Below, in pieces: positions 1 through 7,238 of a DNA stretch of 20,618 bases (its first letter is position 1; the number at the start of each line of letters is the position of its first letter). The notes under the pieces were generated by a model that saw only the letters and a list, made by a program, of their open reading frames with translations, was not told the origin of the DNA and did not search any database. The position numbers were made by a program, and so were the translations under genes. Origin of the DNA: Deltaproteobacteria bacterium (lineage in GTDB: Bacteria; Desulfobacterota; Dissulfuribacteria; Dissulfuribacterales; S140-46); contig WFVQ01000023.1 of assembly GCA_015491585.1 (NCBI GenBank), forward strand, positions 1 through 20,618, read 5' to 3'.

Positions 1-1
1 C

Positions 2-256
2 GTCGCAAACCTCAGCGTGGCCGGCTTCTTCCTATTTTTCTATCTATCTCCCGCCCGGCCCGTGTTCCACAGGAAGCTGTGGGTTCTGGCCCTGGTGCTC
101 ATATGGCTATTACTGGCAGCTGGAAGCCTGAGAAAGGCCCTGGTCCAACACCACCACCTCGCATCCCCCGTCACGGGTGAGCACATCGGCGAGTCCAGGG
201 GAAGTTCTGCCGGATACAGACCCAGTTCGCTGCCCAGGCCTTCTTCCAGTCATTGA
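2..256 (+). CDS. 3' end of a probable membrane protein (partial)
   Basis: The frame is open from the window's left edge to a TGA at 254-256, so the 5' end lies outside. Two hydrophobic stretches are visible: one at about residues 5-16 of the fragment, and a stronger one around LWVLALVLIWLLLAAG, flanked by basic residues (HRK before, RK after). This looks like the last helices of an integral membrane protein. After about position 170 the translation turns Ser/Pro/Arg-rich and no longer looks like natural protein. A different frame (181-270) ends in the more natural-looking TQFAAQAFFQSLTAEI, so a frame break near 170-180 is possible. I do not recognise the family. It could also be spurious open frame; confidence is low. 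Confidence 0.35.
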   Translation, partial: VANLSVAGFFLFFYLSPARPVFHRKLWVLALVLIWLLLAAGSLRKALVQHHHLASPVTGEHIGESRGSSAGYRPSSLPRPSSSH

Positions 257-327
257 CCGCCGAGATTTGACTGCCTGGCAAGCCGCAGGTATAAAGGGGG
301 GAAACATTTGCGCCAGGAGGTGGAACG

Positions 328-795
328 GTGCAGGAACTCATCAGCAGGGCGCTGCCCCAGGGAGTATTCGTAGTCACGGTCAGGAATGGAGAGGAGATCA
401 ACGGTATGACCGCCGCGTGGGTGAGCCAGGTCTCCTTCAAGCCTGCGCTGGTGGCAGTGGCCATAGCCCCGCCAAGGCACACCTTTGGGATGATCGAGGA
501 GGCAGGGATATTCTGCGTGAACGCCCTGCCCAAGGATGCCTTCGAGCTGGCCAAGCACTTCGGCTTCAAGAGCGGCAGGAAGACCGACAAATTCAAGGGC
601 ATCGAGTACTCGACGGCGCTGAAGGGATCGCCGGTGCTCAAGGCGGCGTATGCCTATCTCGAGTGCTCGGTGGTGAGCAAGTGCGAGGCAGGCGACCATG
701 TGCTGTTCATCGGCGAGGTCGTGGACGGCAACGAGCTGGATCCAGAGGCGGAGCCGATGATCTTCAGATGGAACGACTTCTTCGGCGGCAAGTAG
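328..795 (+). CDS. Flavin reductase-like, FMN-binding split-barrel protein
   Basis: This 155-residue protein has the layout of the flavin reductase-like domain family: an N-terminal PQGVFVVTV strand, then NGMTAAWVSQVSFKP and the VAVAIAPPRHT stretch that in this family lines the FMN site, followed by FCVNALP. Such proteins bind FMN and move electrons between NAD(P)H or redox partners and flavins; in anaerobic sulfate reducers related proteins (flavoredoxins) act in cytosolic electron transfer. The exact donor and acceptor cannot be read from sequence. The start is GTG at 328, chosen because AGGAGG at 315-320 lies seven bases upstream. It is followed after 42 bases by the TPR gene with no terminator between, so the two are probably co-transcribed. 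The single domain fills the whole protein and no truncation is seen. Confidence 0.85.
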   Translation: MQELISRALPQGVFVVTVRNGEEINGMTAAWVSQVSFKPALVAVAIAPPRHTFGMIEEAGIFCVNALPKDAFELAKHFGFKSGRKTDKFKGIEYSTALKGSPVLKAAYAYLECSVVSKCEAGDHVLFIGEVVDGNELDPEAEPMIFRWNDFFGGK

Positions 796-837
796 TTGCC
801 TTGAACGCCGAGCCATGACCAAGAGGAGAGAGGAGAG

Positions 838-1551
838 ATGAACCAACAGCAGCAGGAGACCTTCGAGGAGCAGACATGGCAAGAGGAGCTGCAGGAGCTG
901 GCAGACCAGATCCTCAGCCTACTGCCCCAGTCGGTGCGCGGCTTTTGCAGGGAAAAGGCCAGGGAAATCATAGCTGGAATCTCCATTGCGGTGATGGTGG
1001 TGCTCCTGGCATACGGCTACGACCTCTACTCGGAGATGCGCGAGAACCAGGCCGCCACGGCTCTGGGCACCTCGCTCCATGCAGCAAAGGCAGAGGATAG
1101 GATCAGCGGGCTCGAAAAACTCGTAAAGGATTACGGCTCTACTGACGCAGCAGGGCAGGCATTGCTCCTCCTGGGCTCGCTCTACAACCGCCAGGGAGAC
1201 TTTGAGAAAGCCATCGCCTACTACAAGAAGGCAGAGGAGCGCTTTGGCAGCGGGGCGGTATTCACGTACGCGGCAATGATGGGAAGGGCGTATCTCCTGG
1301 AGGAGAAAGGGACGGTAAAGGATGCCGGTACTCTCTTCAAGGAGATCTCTGCGAAGGAGAACCCATACAAGGCCGTGGCACTCCTTGACTACGCCAGGAC
1401 AGCCCGGTTCAGCGGAGACAGCGACGCGGCACTGGACGCACTCAACAAGTACATATCCCTAAAACCCAATGCGGATAACCTGGACTACGTGAGATACCAG
1501 ATAGTCCAGATGGCGGCGGCGGAAGCCAAAAAGGGGGATGGCGGAAAGTAA
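838..1551 (+). CDS. Membrane-anchored tetratricopeptide-repeat protein
   Basis: This is a 237-residue protein with a Gln/Glu-rich cytoplasmic N-terminus (about 1-40) and one membrane helix at about 45-61 (IIAGISIAVMVVLLAYG). The rest is an extra-cytoplasmic helical region with TPR-like repeats; the clearest is around 104-136 (ALLLLGSLYNRQGDFEKAI). The arrangement matches YfgM/TPR_21-type proteins, single-pass inner-membrane proteins whose TPR part faces the periplasm and binds other proteins. In E. coli YfgM is linked to the Sec translocon and periplasmic chaperones; a similar role here is only inferred. The ATG at 838 has a purine-rich GAGAGGAGAG directly upstream. The gene ends just before a strong hairpin that separates it from the convergent CGGC gene. 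It is full length with no obvious defects. Confidence 0.75.
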   Translation: MNQQQQETFEEQTWQEELQELADQILSLLPQSVRGFCREKAREIIAGISIAVMVVLLAYGYDLYSEMRENQAATALGTSLHAAKAEDRISGLEKLVKDYGSTDAAGQALLLLGSLYNRQGDFEKAIAYYKKAEERFGSGAVFTYAAMMGRAYLLEEKGTVKDAGTLFKEISAKENPYKAVALLDYARTARFSGDSDAALDALNKYISLKPNADNLDYVRYQIVQMAAAEAKKGDGGK

Positions 1552-1578
1552 CCCCCCGGCCAGTGATGCCGTCGAGCC

Positions 1579-1613
1579 CAAAAGAAAAGGCCCGTCCAGG
1601 GCCTTTTCTTTTG
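1579..1613. terminator. Bidirectional intrinsic terminator
   Basis: A perfect 15-bp inverted repeat (arms 1579-1593 and 1599-1613, loop GTCCA) has a GC core GGCCC/GGGCC and outer A-rich and T-rich arms. Each strand therefore ends its hairpin in a T-rich tract. It lies between convergent genes (the TPR gene on plus, the CGGC gene on minus) and should stop transcription from both sides. Confidence 0.85.
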
Positions 1614-1632
1614 CCTCCCGCTTCCTGCCGGA

Positions 1633-1980
1633 TTAATAGAAGTCGTGGGTCCCCACCACCACCTTGGCGCCGGTCTTCTCCTCGAGCATCTTTGGAAGGG
1701 CGTCCATGTCGTGGTTCTTGCAGGCAGGGACCGCCTTGGCCATACAGTTGGTGATGTGGATGACGTCAAAGTCGCTCCTCGTCTTTGCCACGGCCACGTT
1801 GTTGACCAGGGCCCTGCCAGGACACTTGCACCTGAGCAGCCCAACCACCTGGACGTCGCCGTCGTGCTCTGCGAACTTGGCCCTCTTTTCCACAGCAGCG
1901 GTAAGGCACTTCCAGTCTCCTGGACAGTCGTAGGAACTCTCCATATAGGACCCGCATCCCACTATCAGTACCCTTGGCAT
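1633..1980 (-). CDS. CGGC-domain-type cysteine-rich protein
   Basis: This 115-residue cytosolic protein has seven cysteines, at about 9, 19, 25, 51, 53, 79 and 87. The pattern (a Cys after the first strand, CPGDWKC, LLRCKCPGRA at about 49-57, then HITNCMAKAVPAC) follows the CGGC domain family, whose members carry a CGGCPG motif in the middle. Here that motif reads CKCPG, so one Gly-Gly is replaced by Lys but two Cys remain. The family is thought to bind metal; its reaction is not known. An upstream in-frame ATG at 2010 exists, but the ATG at 1980 is preferred: AGGAGGT lies seven bases before it and the protein then starts with the usual strand (MPRVLIVG). It is the last gene of the minus-strand unit after the YyaL-like gene (78-base gap) and ends at the shared terminator. 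Confidence 0.75.
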   Translation of the reverse strand: MPRVLIVGCGSYMESSYDCPGDWKCLTAAVEKRAKFAEHDGDVQVVGLLRCKCPGRALVNNVAVAKTRSDFDVIHITNCMAKAVPACKNHDMDALPKMLEEKTGAKVVVGTHDFY

Positions 1981-2058
1981 AAGAACTACCTCCTGAACGG
2001 TTTTGCCCAAAGATTAATAGGGGCATGGAAAATAGCAAGCTCACCGGAGTGGCCGGAA

Positions 2059-3861
2059 TCACCTCCCACGGCCCATCCGCTCCATAGCCCACAGGGCAAA
2101 GAGCTGGGAGAGAGGGGCCTCTGCCGAGAGCGCCTTCGCACGACGAATGGCCGGCACGGCCTTGGCGCTGAACTCCGCCTCACCGGTGAGATCCGAGACC
2201 GTCTCCAGGACCAGGATTGCCATCGAGGCCCCTGAGGGCGCAGGGCCGTCGAACCGCTCCATCTGTCTCACCGGCAGGTCTGAGAGCCATGATGGCGAAT
2301 AATACAGTCCCGCATCACCGCCTGAAAATTCGTCCACCATCCGCCTTGCCAAGGGGAGCGCCTCTGACAGCCACCTGCCTTCACCGGTCGCCTGATGCAA
2401 CTCGAGCAGGGCCCATGTAACCGCGGCGTAGTCATCGAGGAAGCCGGGATGGGCGGCCTCACCGCAGGCCCACCGGCGGAAGAGCCTGCCATCGCGCACC
2501 AGGTTGTCCAAGAGAAACTCCATACACCGCTCTGCAGGGGCGAGGAACACCTCTTGGCCTCCAGGTGAGAGCGCCCTGTGGGCAGATACCAAAGCCACTG
2601 CCATCAGGGCGTTCCAGGCCGTGATAACCTTGTCGTCCAGGGCAGGACGCACACGCCTCTCCCGCACCTGGGCCATCCGCCTCCTCAGCCGCTCCACCTC
2701 CTCTGCGGCACGGGCCGTATCGATCCCGGCCATCTGCGCAAAGGACTCCAGCTCCATCGCCTGCACAGGAACGCTGAACTCCCCCTCGAAATTGCCCTGC
2801 TCCCCCACGCCGAAATAGGCCGATGCCAGCTCCGCATCATCGGAGGTGAATATCTCCCTGAGCTGGGACCGGCTCCAGAGGTAGAACCTTCCCTCCTCCC
2901 CTTCTGAATCGGCATCCTCTCCTGCATAGAACGAGCCTTCCGGCCCTCCCAACCTGTCCTGTGCGTAGGAGAGTGTCCTGACCACCACGTCCCTGTACCG
3001 CTCCCTGCCCAAGAGCCGGTAGGCATTGGAATAGGCCATTATCAGCATCGCCTGATCGTAAAGCATCTTCTCGAAGTGGGGGATGCGCCAACGCGCATCT
3101 ACACAGTAGCGATGGAATCCAAAACCGATCTGATCGAAGAGGCCGCCCTTGGCCATGACGTCCAGGGTCTTGGTGACCATCTCCACCTGCCTTCCCCCTC
3201 TACCCTGATCCAGCCTCCCCTCAAGAAAGAGCAACTGGATCGAGGGGGGGAACTTGGGGGCCTCACCGAACCCGCCGTTCTCGGCATCGAACAACAGGTC
3301 GAGGACGTTGACCGCCCTTTCCGACAGGGCCTCTACAGGGACATCGCCCCCGTCTGCGGCTTCGTCCTCCACTCCCAGGGATAGCACCTCCCTGGAGGCG
3401 GATTCCAGCCTCTCCCTCTGGGCCTCCCACCTCTGCTTTATCTCCCTTAGGATATTTATGAACGCGGGAAGCCCTCCCCTGGGCACCTTCGGGAAGTACG
3501 ATCCAGCGAAAAAGGGCCTGCGGTCCGGAGTTACGAATACGGACAGCGGCCATCCCCCCCTGCCTGTAAGGGCCTGGCAGAGGTTCATATATAGCATGTC
3601 CACGTCTGGCCGCTCCTCACGGTCCACCTTGACAGACACGAAGTGGCTGTTCAGGTAGGCGGCGGTCTCCTGGTCTCGAAACGACTCCTCTGCCATAACG
3701 TGACACCAGTGACACGTAGAGTAGCCGATAGAGACGAACACGGGCTTTCCCTCGGCCTGGGCCCTGGCGAAGGGCTCGTCCCCCCACGGATACCAGTCCA
3801 CCGGATCCTGGGCGTGCTGACGTAGATAGGGACTCTTCTCCCCTCTCAAACGGTTTGCCAT
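2059..3861 (-). CDS. YyaL/DUF255-type thioredoxin-domain protein
   Basis: This 600-residue protein opens with MANRLRGEKSPYLRQHAQ and has a thioredoxin-like DUF255 domain over about 1-160 with the motif STCHWCHVM (Cys50 and Cys53, a CxxC pair). It is followed by an alpha/alpha-barrel region resembling N-acylglucosamine 2-epimerase or glycosidase folds, with the family hallmarks DQIGFGFHRYCVD and PHFEKMLYDQ at about 235-265 and DDKVITAWNALM near 407. The family (YyaL in bacteria, SPATA20 in animals) is widespread and its reaction is unproven. A redox-linked role is plausible from the CxxC pair. Family members are often 650-690 residues, so this is a slightly short version without a clear break. 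An in-frame ATG at 3978 would overlap the MFS gene; the ATG at 3861 starts the conserved N-terminus and lies eight bases after the MFS stop, with a G-rich ribosome site between. Confidence 0.88.
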   Translation of the reverse strand: MANRLRGEKSPYLRQHAQDPVDWYPWGDEPFARAQAEGKPVFVSIGYSTCHWCHVMAEESFRDQETAAYLNSHFVSVKVDREERPDVDMLYMNLCQALTGRGGWPLSVFVTPDRRPFFAGSYFPKVPRGGLPAFINILREIKQRWEAQRERLESASREVLSLGVEDEAADGGDVPVEALSERAVNVLDLLFDAENGGFGEAPKFPPSIQLLFLEGRLDQGRGGRQVEMVTKTLDVMAKGGLFDQIGFGFHRYCVDARWRIPHFEKMLYDQAMLIMAYSNAYRLLGRERYRDVVVRTLSYAQDRLGGPEGSFYAGEDADSEGEEGRFYLWSRSQLREIFTSDDAELASAYFGVGEQGNFEGEFSVPVQAMELESFAQMAGIDTARAAEEVERLRRRMAQVRERRVRPALDDKVITAWNALMAVALVSAHRALSPGGQEVFLAPAERCMEFLLDNLVRDGRLFRRWACGEAAHPGFLDDYAAVTWALLELHQATGEGRWLSEALPLARRMVDEFSGGDAGLYYSPSWLSDLPVRQMERFDGPAPSGASMAILVLETVSDLTGEAEFSAKAVPAIRRAKALSAEAPLSQLFALWAMERMGRGR

Positions 3862-3869
3862 CTTTCCCC

Positions 3870-5147
3870 CTATTGCTGCACCTGTCTGAACCTCATCCAC
3901 GCCGCAACGGACAGGAAAAACGCCGAAGCGGCGCATAGTATCATGGATTCCCTGACACCGGCCTGTTCTGCCAGCCATCCCTGGAGCAAGCTTCCCAGGG
4001 GAAAGAGCCCCATGAAGCTGGTGGTGAACAACCCCATTAGCTGCCCCCTCAGGCCATCAGGGGCCTCGAGCTGTATGAGGCTGAGGGCGCTGGTCGAGGT
4101 TATCACCATCACCGCCCCTGAGAGAAACAGACATGCCATAGCCTGATGATACCCTGTCGAGAGGCCAGTGGCCACGAGTGACAGCGGAAACAGGATGGTG
4201 CCGGCCTTCCACCAGTCGATCCTCCTGCCCTTTTGCCCCAACGCGGCCACGGAAACGGCGCCGGCCAGCGCCCCCAGCCCATTGCTGGAACAGAGATAAC
4301 CGTACTCCTCTGGTCCGAGGCCCAGGACGTCCTTGCCCAGGGAAGGAAGCAAGATGGAGTATGGAAGCAACAGCACGCCGAAGGCGAGGATTATCCCCAT
4401 CACCCAGAGGAGCGCGGGATTGGAAACCACACACGAGAAAGAGCCCCTCAGGGCCGCTATCAGGGATGGAGGGGCTCTCCTCTCCCCTTGGGCTGAGCCG
4501 ACCCTGAACCTTATGTACAAGAGGCAGGAGATGACAAACAGCGCGGTGATCGCCCGGAGATAGAAACACCACTCCAGCAGGCCGGCGGCCATGAGCCAGC
4601 CCGCAAAGGCCGGGCCGGCGAACCTTGCCATGTTGAAGGCCGTGGAATGGAGCCCCAGGGCGTTTGTGATGAACCTCCTTCCCACTAAATCGAAGACCAG
4701 GGCCTGCCTTGCCGGGACCTCTGCGGCCATAGCGCACCCCAGCACGAATCCGAAGGCCAGGAGATGGGATGGAAGGGCGTTTCCCCACTGCACCAACAGG
4801 CCCAGCAGCAATCCCTGAAGGGCTATCAAAAACTGGCATGCCACCAGGACGGAGATCCTGGGCAGGCGGTCTGCCAGCCAGCCCCCGGCAAAGGCGAACA
4901 GCAGTATTGGAATACCGCCGACCGCCCCAAGCACGCCCACCATCCAGGGCGAGCCGGTGAGCTCCAACATGAACCACCTCTGCGCCGTCCCCTGGATCCA
5001 GGTACCCTGGAGCGCCACGGCCTGCCCCATCAGGAGCACCGGGAAACCCGGCATTGAAAGGGGTGTGGCGGCGACGACGCGCCTCAGCCAGCCTCGTTTC
5101 TCCACTATGCCTCCACTGCGTCGGAATGATGGCGAGTCCATCATCAT
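3870..5147 (-). CDS. MFS transporter (MFS_3/EntS-like exporter)
   Basis: This is an integral membrane protein of about 425 residues with around 12 hydrophobic segments. Major-facilitator features are visible: the loop 2-3 motif GGWLADRLPR, Arg/Lys-rich cytoplasmic connectors (MARFAGPAFAGWL after helix 4) and a long central loop (FRVGSAQGERRAPP) before LRGSFSCVVSNPALLWV. This layout is typical of the MFS_3 group, related to the enterobactin exporter EntS. The substrate cannot be told from sequence. The frame runs up to an ATG at 5240, but that would enter cdsA on the other strand. The ATG at 5147 is preferred because GGAG lies ten bases upstream and the region before it reads poorly; ATGs at 5144 and 5141 are alternatives. 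It is the first gene of the minus-strand unit with yyaL and the CGGC gene. Confidence 0.82.
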   Translation of the reverse strand: MMMDSPSFRRSGGIVEKRGWLRRVVAATPLSMPGFPVLLMGQAVALQGTWIQGTAQRWFMLELTGSPWMVGVLGAVGGIPILLFAFAGGWLADRLPRISVLVACQFLIALQGLLLGLLVQWGNALPSHLLAFGFVLGCAMAAEVPARQALVFDLVGRRFITNALGLHSTAFNMARFAGPAFAGWLMAAGLLEWCFYLRAITALFVISCLLYIRFRVGSAQGERRAPPSLIAALRGSFSCVVSNPALLWVMGIILAFGVLLLPYSILLPSLGKDVLGLGPEEYGYLCSSNGLGALAGAVSVAALGQKGRRIDWWKAGTILFPLSLVATGLSTGYHQAMACLFLSGAVMVITSTSALSLIQLEAPDGLRGQLMGLFTTSFMGLFPLGSLLQGWLAEQAGVRESMILCAASAFFLSVAAWMRFRQVQQ

Positions 5148-5149
5148 AT

Positions 5150-5178
5150 TTGCCAATCTCCGGTTTAGCCAGTATGTT
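5150..5178 (+). promoter_or_regulatory. Candidate sigma-70 promoter for the cdsA operon
   Basis: TTGCCA at 5150-5155 (five of six to the -35 consensus) and TATGTT at 5173-5178 (four of six to the -10) are separated by 17 bases. Transcription would begin near 5185, ahead of the GTG start of cdsA at 5216 and inside the divergent gap to the MFS gene. It is a motif match only. Confidence 0.4.
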
Positions 5179-5215
5179 GCCAGACAAATTTTCTTGTGGT
5201 CTTCCAGGGCATGAC

Positions 5216-6010
5216 GTGAAAAGGGTAGTAACATCCGCAATTCTCGCAGCCGTTATTGTAGCCGCCCTATTCTACGGAGGGGTGCGGGGCTTTGCGGCAC
5301 TGACCATGCTCGCAGCAGCGGGCGGCGCTTGGGAGCTGGCCAGGCTGGGCCTTCCCGCCTCCTGGACCACGCGCCTGCTGCTGGTATGCGGCGCGGCGTT
5401 GGTGGCACTGTCGTCCATGTGCCCTCATCCCTATAAGGCTGCCACTGCATCCCTCTTCCTGGTCACCTCGCTCTCGGCCCTGGACGCCATCCTCAGGTAT
5501 CCCGGCAAGGGCACAGAGGCAGGGCCTTGGATCTTGACGTGTCATGGCACTGCCTATCTCGGTCTCGGCGGTTTCTTTGCCGTACTCCTGCGGGCCCTGC
5601 CCCAGGGGCTGGAGTGGACCTGCTTCCTCGTGGCAGCGGTGGCTGCCGGAGACTCCGGCGCCTACTACACAGGCACAATCCTGGGCAGGCACAAACTCCA
5701 TCCGGCCCTGAGCAGCGGCAAGACCGTGGAAGGGACTGTGGGCGGGCTCGTTGCCAGCGCTGCCGCAGGAGCGGCGGTCTCACTGCTTTTGATGCCCGGC
5801 CGCAATCCGGCGTTCATGGCGTTCATGGCGCTTGCAGTCGGGGCCGTGGCCCAGGTGGGAGACCTCGCCGAATCGTTGCTCAAAAGGGGGTTCGGGGTCA
5901 AGGACTCCAGCACCATACTGCCAGGCCACGGAGGAATCCTCGACAGGATAGACGGCTATCTCTTTGCCGGCCCCCTCCTCTACTGGATAGTGGACTGGTT
6001 CAAGTTGTGA
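5216..6010 (+). CDS. cdsA: Phosphatidate cytidylyltransferase
   Basis: CdsA makes CDP-diacylglycerol from phosphatidic acid and CTP in the inner membrane, the branch point of phospholipid synthesis. The 264-residue protein has multiple membrane helices and, near the C-terminus, the full family signature: SLLKRGFGVKDSS, then PGHGGILDRIDG, including the KR, KD, HGG and DR-D residues. The start is taken as GTG at 5216, with AGGG six bases upstream, because the protein then begins KRVVTSAILA like other family members and the length matches the usual 260-280. Upstream ATGs at 5054 and 5174 give a non-homologous extension, overlap the divergent MFS gene, and lie before or within the putative promoter. 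dxr starts ten bases after the stop. In many bacteria uppS and frr precede cdsA; here a divergent MFS gene does. Confidence 0.95.
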   Translation: MKRVVTSAILAAVIVAALFYGGVRGFAALTMLAAAGGAWELARLGLPASWTTRLLLVCGAALVALSSMCPHPYKAATASLFLVTSLSALDAILRYPGKGTEAGPWILTCHGTAYLGLGGFFAVLLRALPQGLEWTCFLVAAVAAGDSGAYYTGTILGRHKLHPALSSGKTVEGTVGGLVASAAAGAAVSLLLMPGRNPAFMAFMALAVGAVAQVGDLAESLLKRGFGVKDSSTILPGHGGILDRIDGYLFAGPLLYWIVDWFKL

Positions 6011-6020
6011 GGGGCGACAA

Positions 6021-7172
6021 ATGGAGAAGAAGATCGCGGTCCTGGGCTCCACAGGCTCTATAGGCACCAGCACCCTGGACGTGGTAAGGAGATCGGGGGG
6101 AAGGTTCAAGGTGGTGGCCCTGGCCGCCGGACGGAACATCCCCCTCCTCATGGAGCAGATCGAAGAGTTCAGGCCTGGACTCGTCTCGGTGGCAGACGAA
6201 GGACTCGCCAGAGAGGTCGCCGCTGCCGCGGGCCCGGGGATAGAGGTGGTTCACGGCAAGGAGGGCTGCAAGGCAGTGGCCACCCATCCAGAGGCGCAGA
6301 TGGTCGTATCCGCGATGGTCGGCGCCATTGGACTCGTGCCTACTATGGCCGCCATAGAAGCAGGCAAGGACATCGCCCTGGCCAACAAGGAGACCTTGGT
6401 CGCCGCCGGCCCGGTGGTCACCAGGCTCGCCGACGAGAAGGGCGTCAAGCTTATCCCGGTTGACAGCGAACACAGCGCCATATTCCAGTGCCTCCAAGGG
6501 GTTGGGATGGAGCATGTCAAACGCATCGTCCTCACTGCCTCGGGGGGGCCTTTCCTCAACCGAGACGCGGCCTCGCTGGGGGAAATCACGGTGGAGGAGG
6601 CGGTGAGCCATCCCAACTGGGAGATGGGGGCGAAGATCTCGATAGATTCCGCCACCATGATGAACAAGGGCCTGGAGGTGATAGAGGCGAGATGGCTGTT
6701 CCGCCTCCCGTACCACCGAATATCGGTGGTTATACATCCTCAGAGCATAATCCACTCCATGGTGGAGTGCGTGGATGGATCGGTGATTGCACAGATGGGC
6801 GTCCCGGACATGCGTGGCCCCATCCTCTACGCCCTCTCCTGGCCTGAAAGGATCGATCTCGGCCTGCCAGGGCTCGACTTCACATCTCTGCCAGGCCTCA
6901 CCTTCCAGGAGCCCGACCTGGAGCGGTTCCCCTGTCTGAGGCTGGCTTACAGGGCCGGCACTGCTGGAGGATCGCTTCCCTGCGCCCTCAACGCGGCCAA
7001 CGAAGTGGCCGTCGAGGCGTTCATGGCAGGCAGGCTGAAATTTTTCAGGATACCAGAGGTCATCGCCGCTGTCCTGGACGAGATGGCGCCCGAACCTCTC
7101 AACTCCCTCGACGACGTTTTGAGGACCGACGCCCTTGCGCGGCTGAAGGCCCACGCCTATATTGGTCTCTGA
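6021..7172 (+). CDS. dxr: 1-deoxy-D-xylulose 5-phosphate reductoisomerase
   Basis: Dxr converts 1-deoxy-D-xylulose 5-phosphate to 2-C-methyl-D-erythritol 4-phosphate with NADPH, the first committed step of the MEP isoprenoid pathway, in the cytosol. All landmarks are present in the 383 residues: the NADPH-binding GSTGSIGTSTLD at 9-20, LANKETLVAAG, the metal-binding DSEHS (Asp148, Glu150), LTASGGPF, the flexible loop and HPNWEMGAKISIDSATMMN, with Glu219 in NKGLE equivalent to E. coli Glu231, then HPQSIIHSMVE. The ATG at 6021 follows a GAGGGG ribosome site that overlaps the cdsA stop. It sits between cdsA and rseP, a common order. Length and motifs indicate an intact enzyme. Confidence 0.97.
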   Translation: MEKKIAVLGSTGSIGTSTLDVVRRSGGRFKVVALAAGRNIPLLMEQIEEFRPGLVSVADEGLAREVAAAAGPGIEVVHGKEGCKAVATHPEAQMVVSAMVGAIGLVPTMAAIEAGKDIALANKETLVAAGPVVTRLADEKGVKLIPVDSEHSAIFQCLQGVGMEHVKRIVLTASGGPFLNRDAASLGEITVEEAVSHPNWEMGAKISIDSATMMNKGLEVIEARWLFRLPYHRISVVIHPQSIIHSMVECVDGSVIAQMGVPDMRGPILYALSWPERIDLGLPGLDFTSLPGLTFQEPDLERFPCLRLAYRAGTAGGSLPCALNAANEVAVEAFMAGRLKFFRIPEVIAAVLDEMAPEPLNSLDDVLRTDALARLKAHAYIGL

Positions 7173-7238
7173 ACACTCAAATCCCAGCCGGTCCCAGCGG
7201 GGACAGGCGCCTATCGCAACTGTCCGGAGCACTAGCCC

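Noticed and set aside
7191..7204. Hairpin GTCCC-AGCG-GGGAC between dxr and rseP
   Set aside because: Only five pairs and no following T-run; too weak for a terminator within an apparent operon.
6000..7232. 410-residue open frame on minus opposite dxr
   Set aside because: It is a shadow of dxr caused by high GC; no recognisable motif, and dxr is intact.
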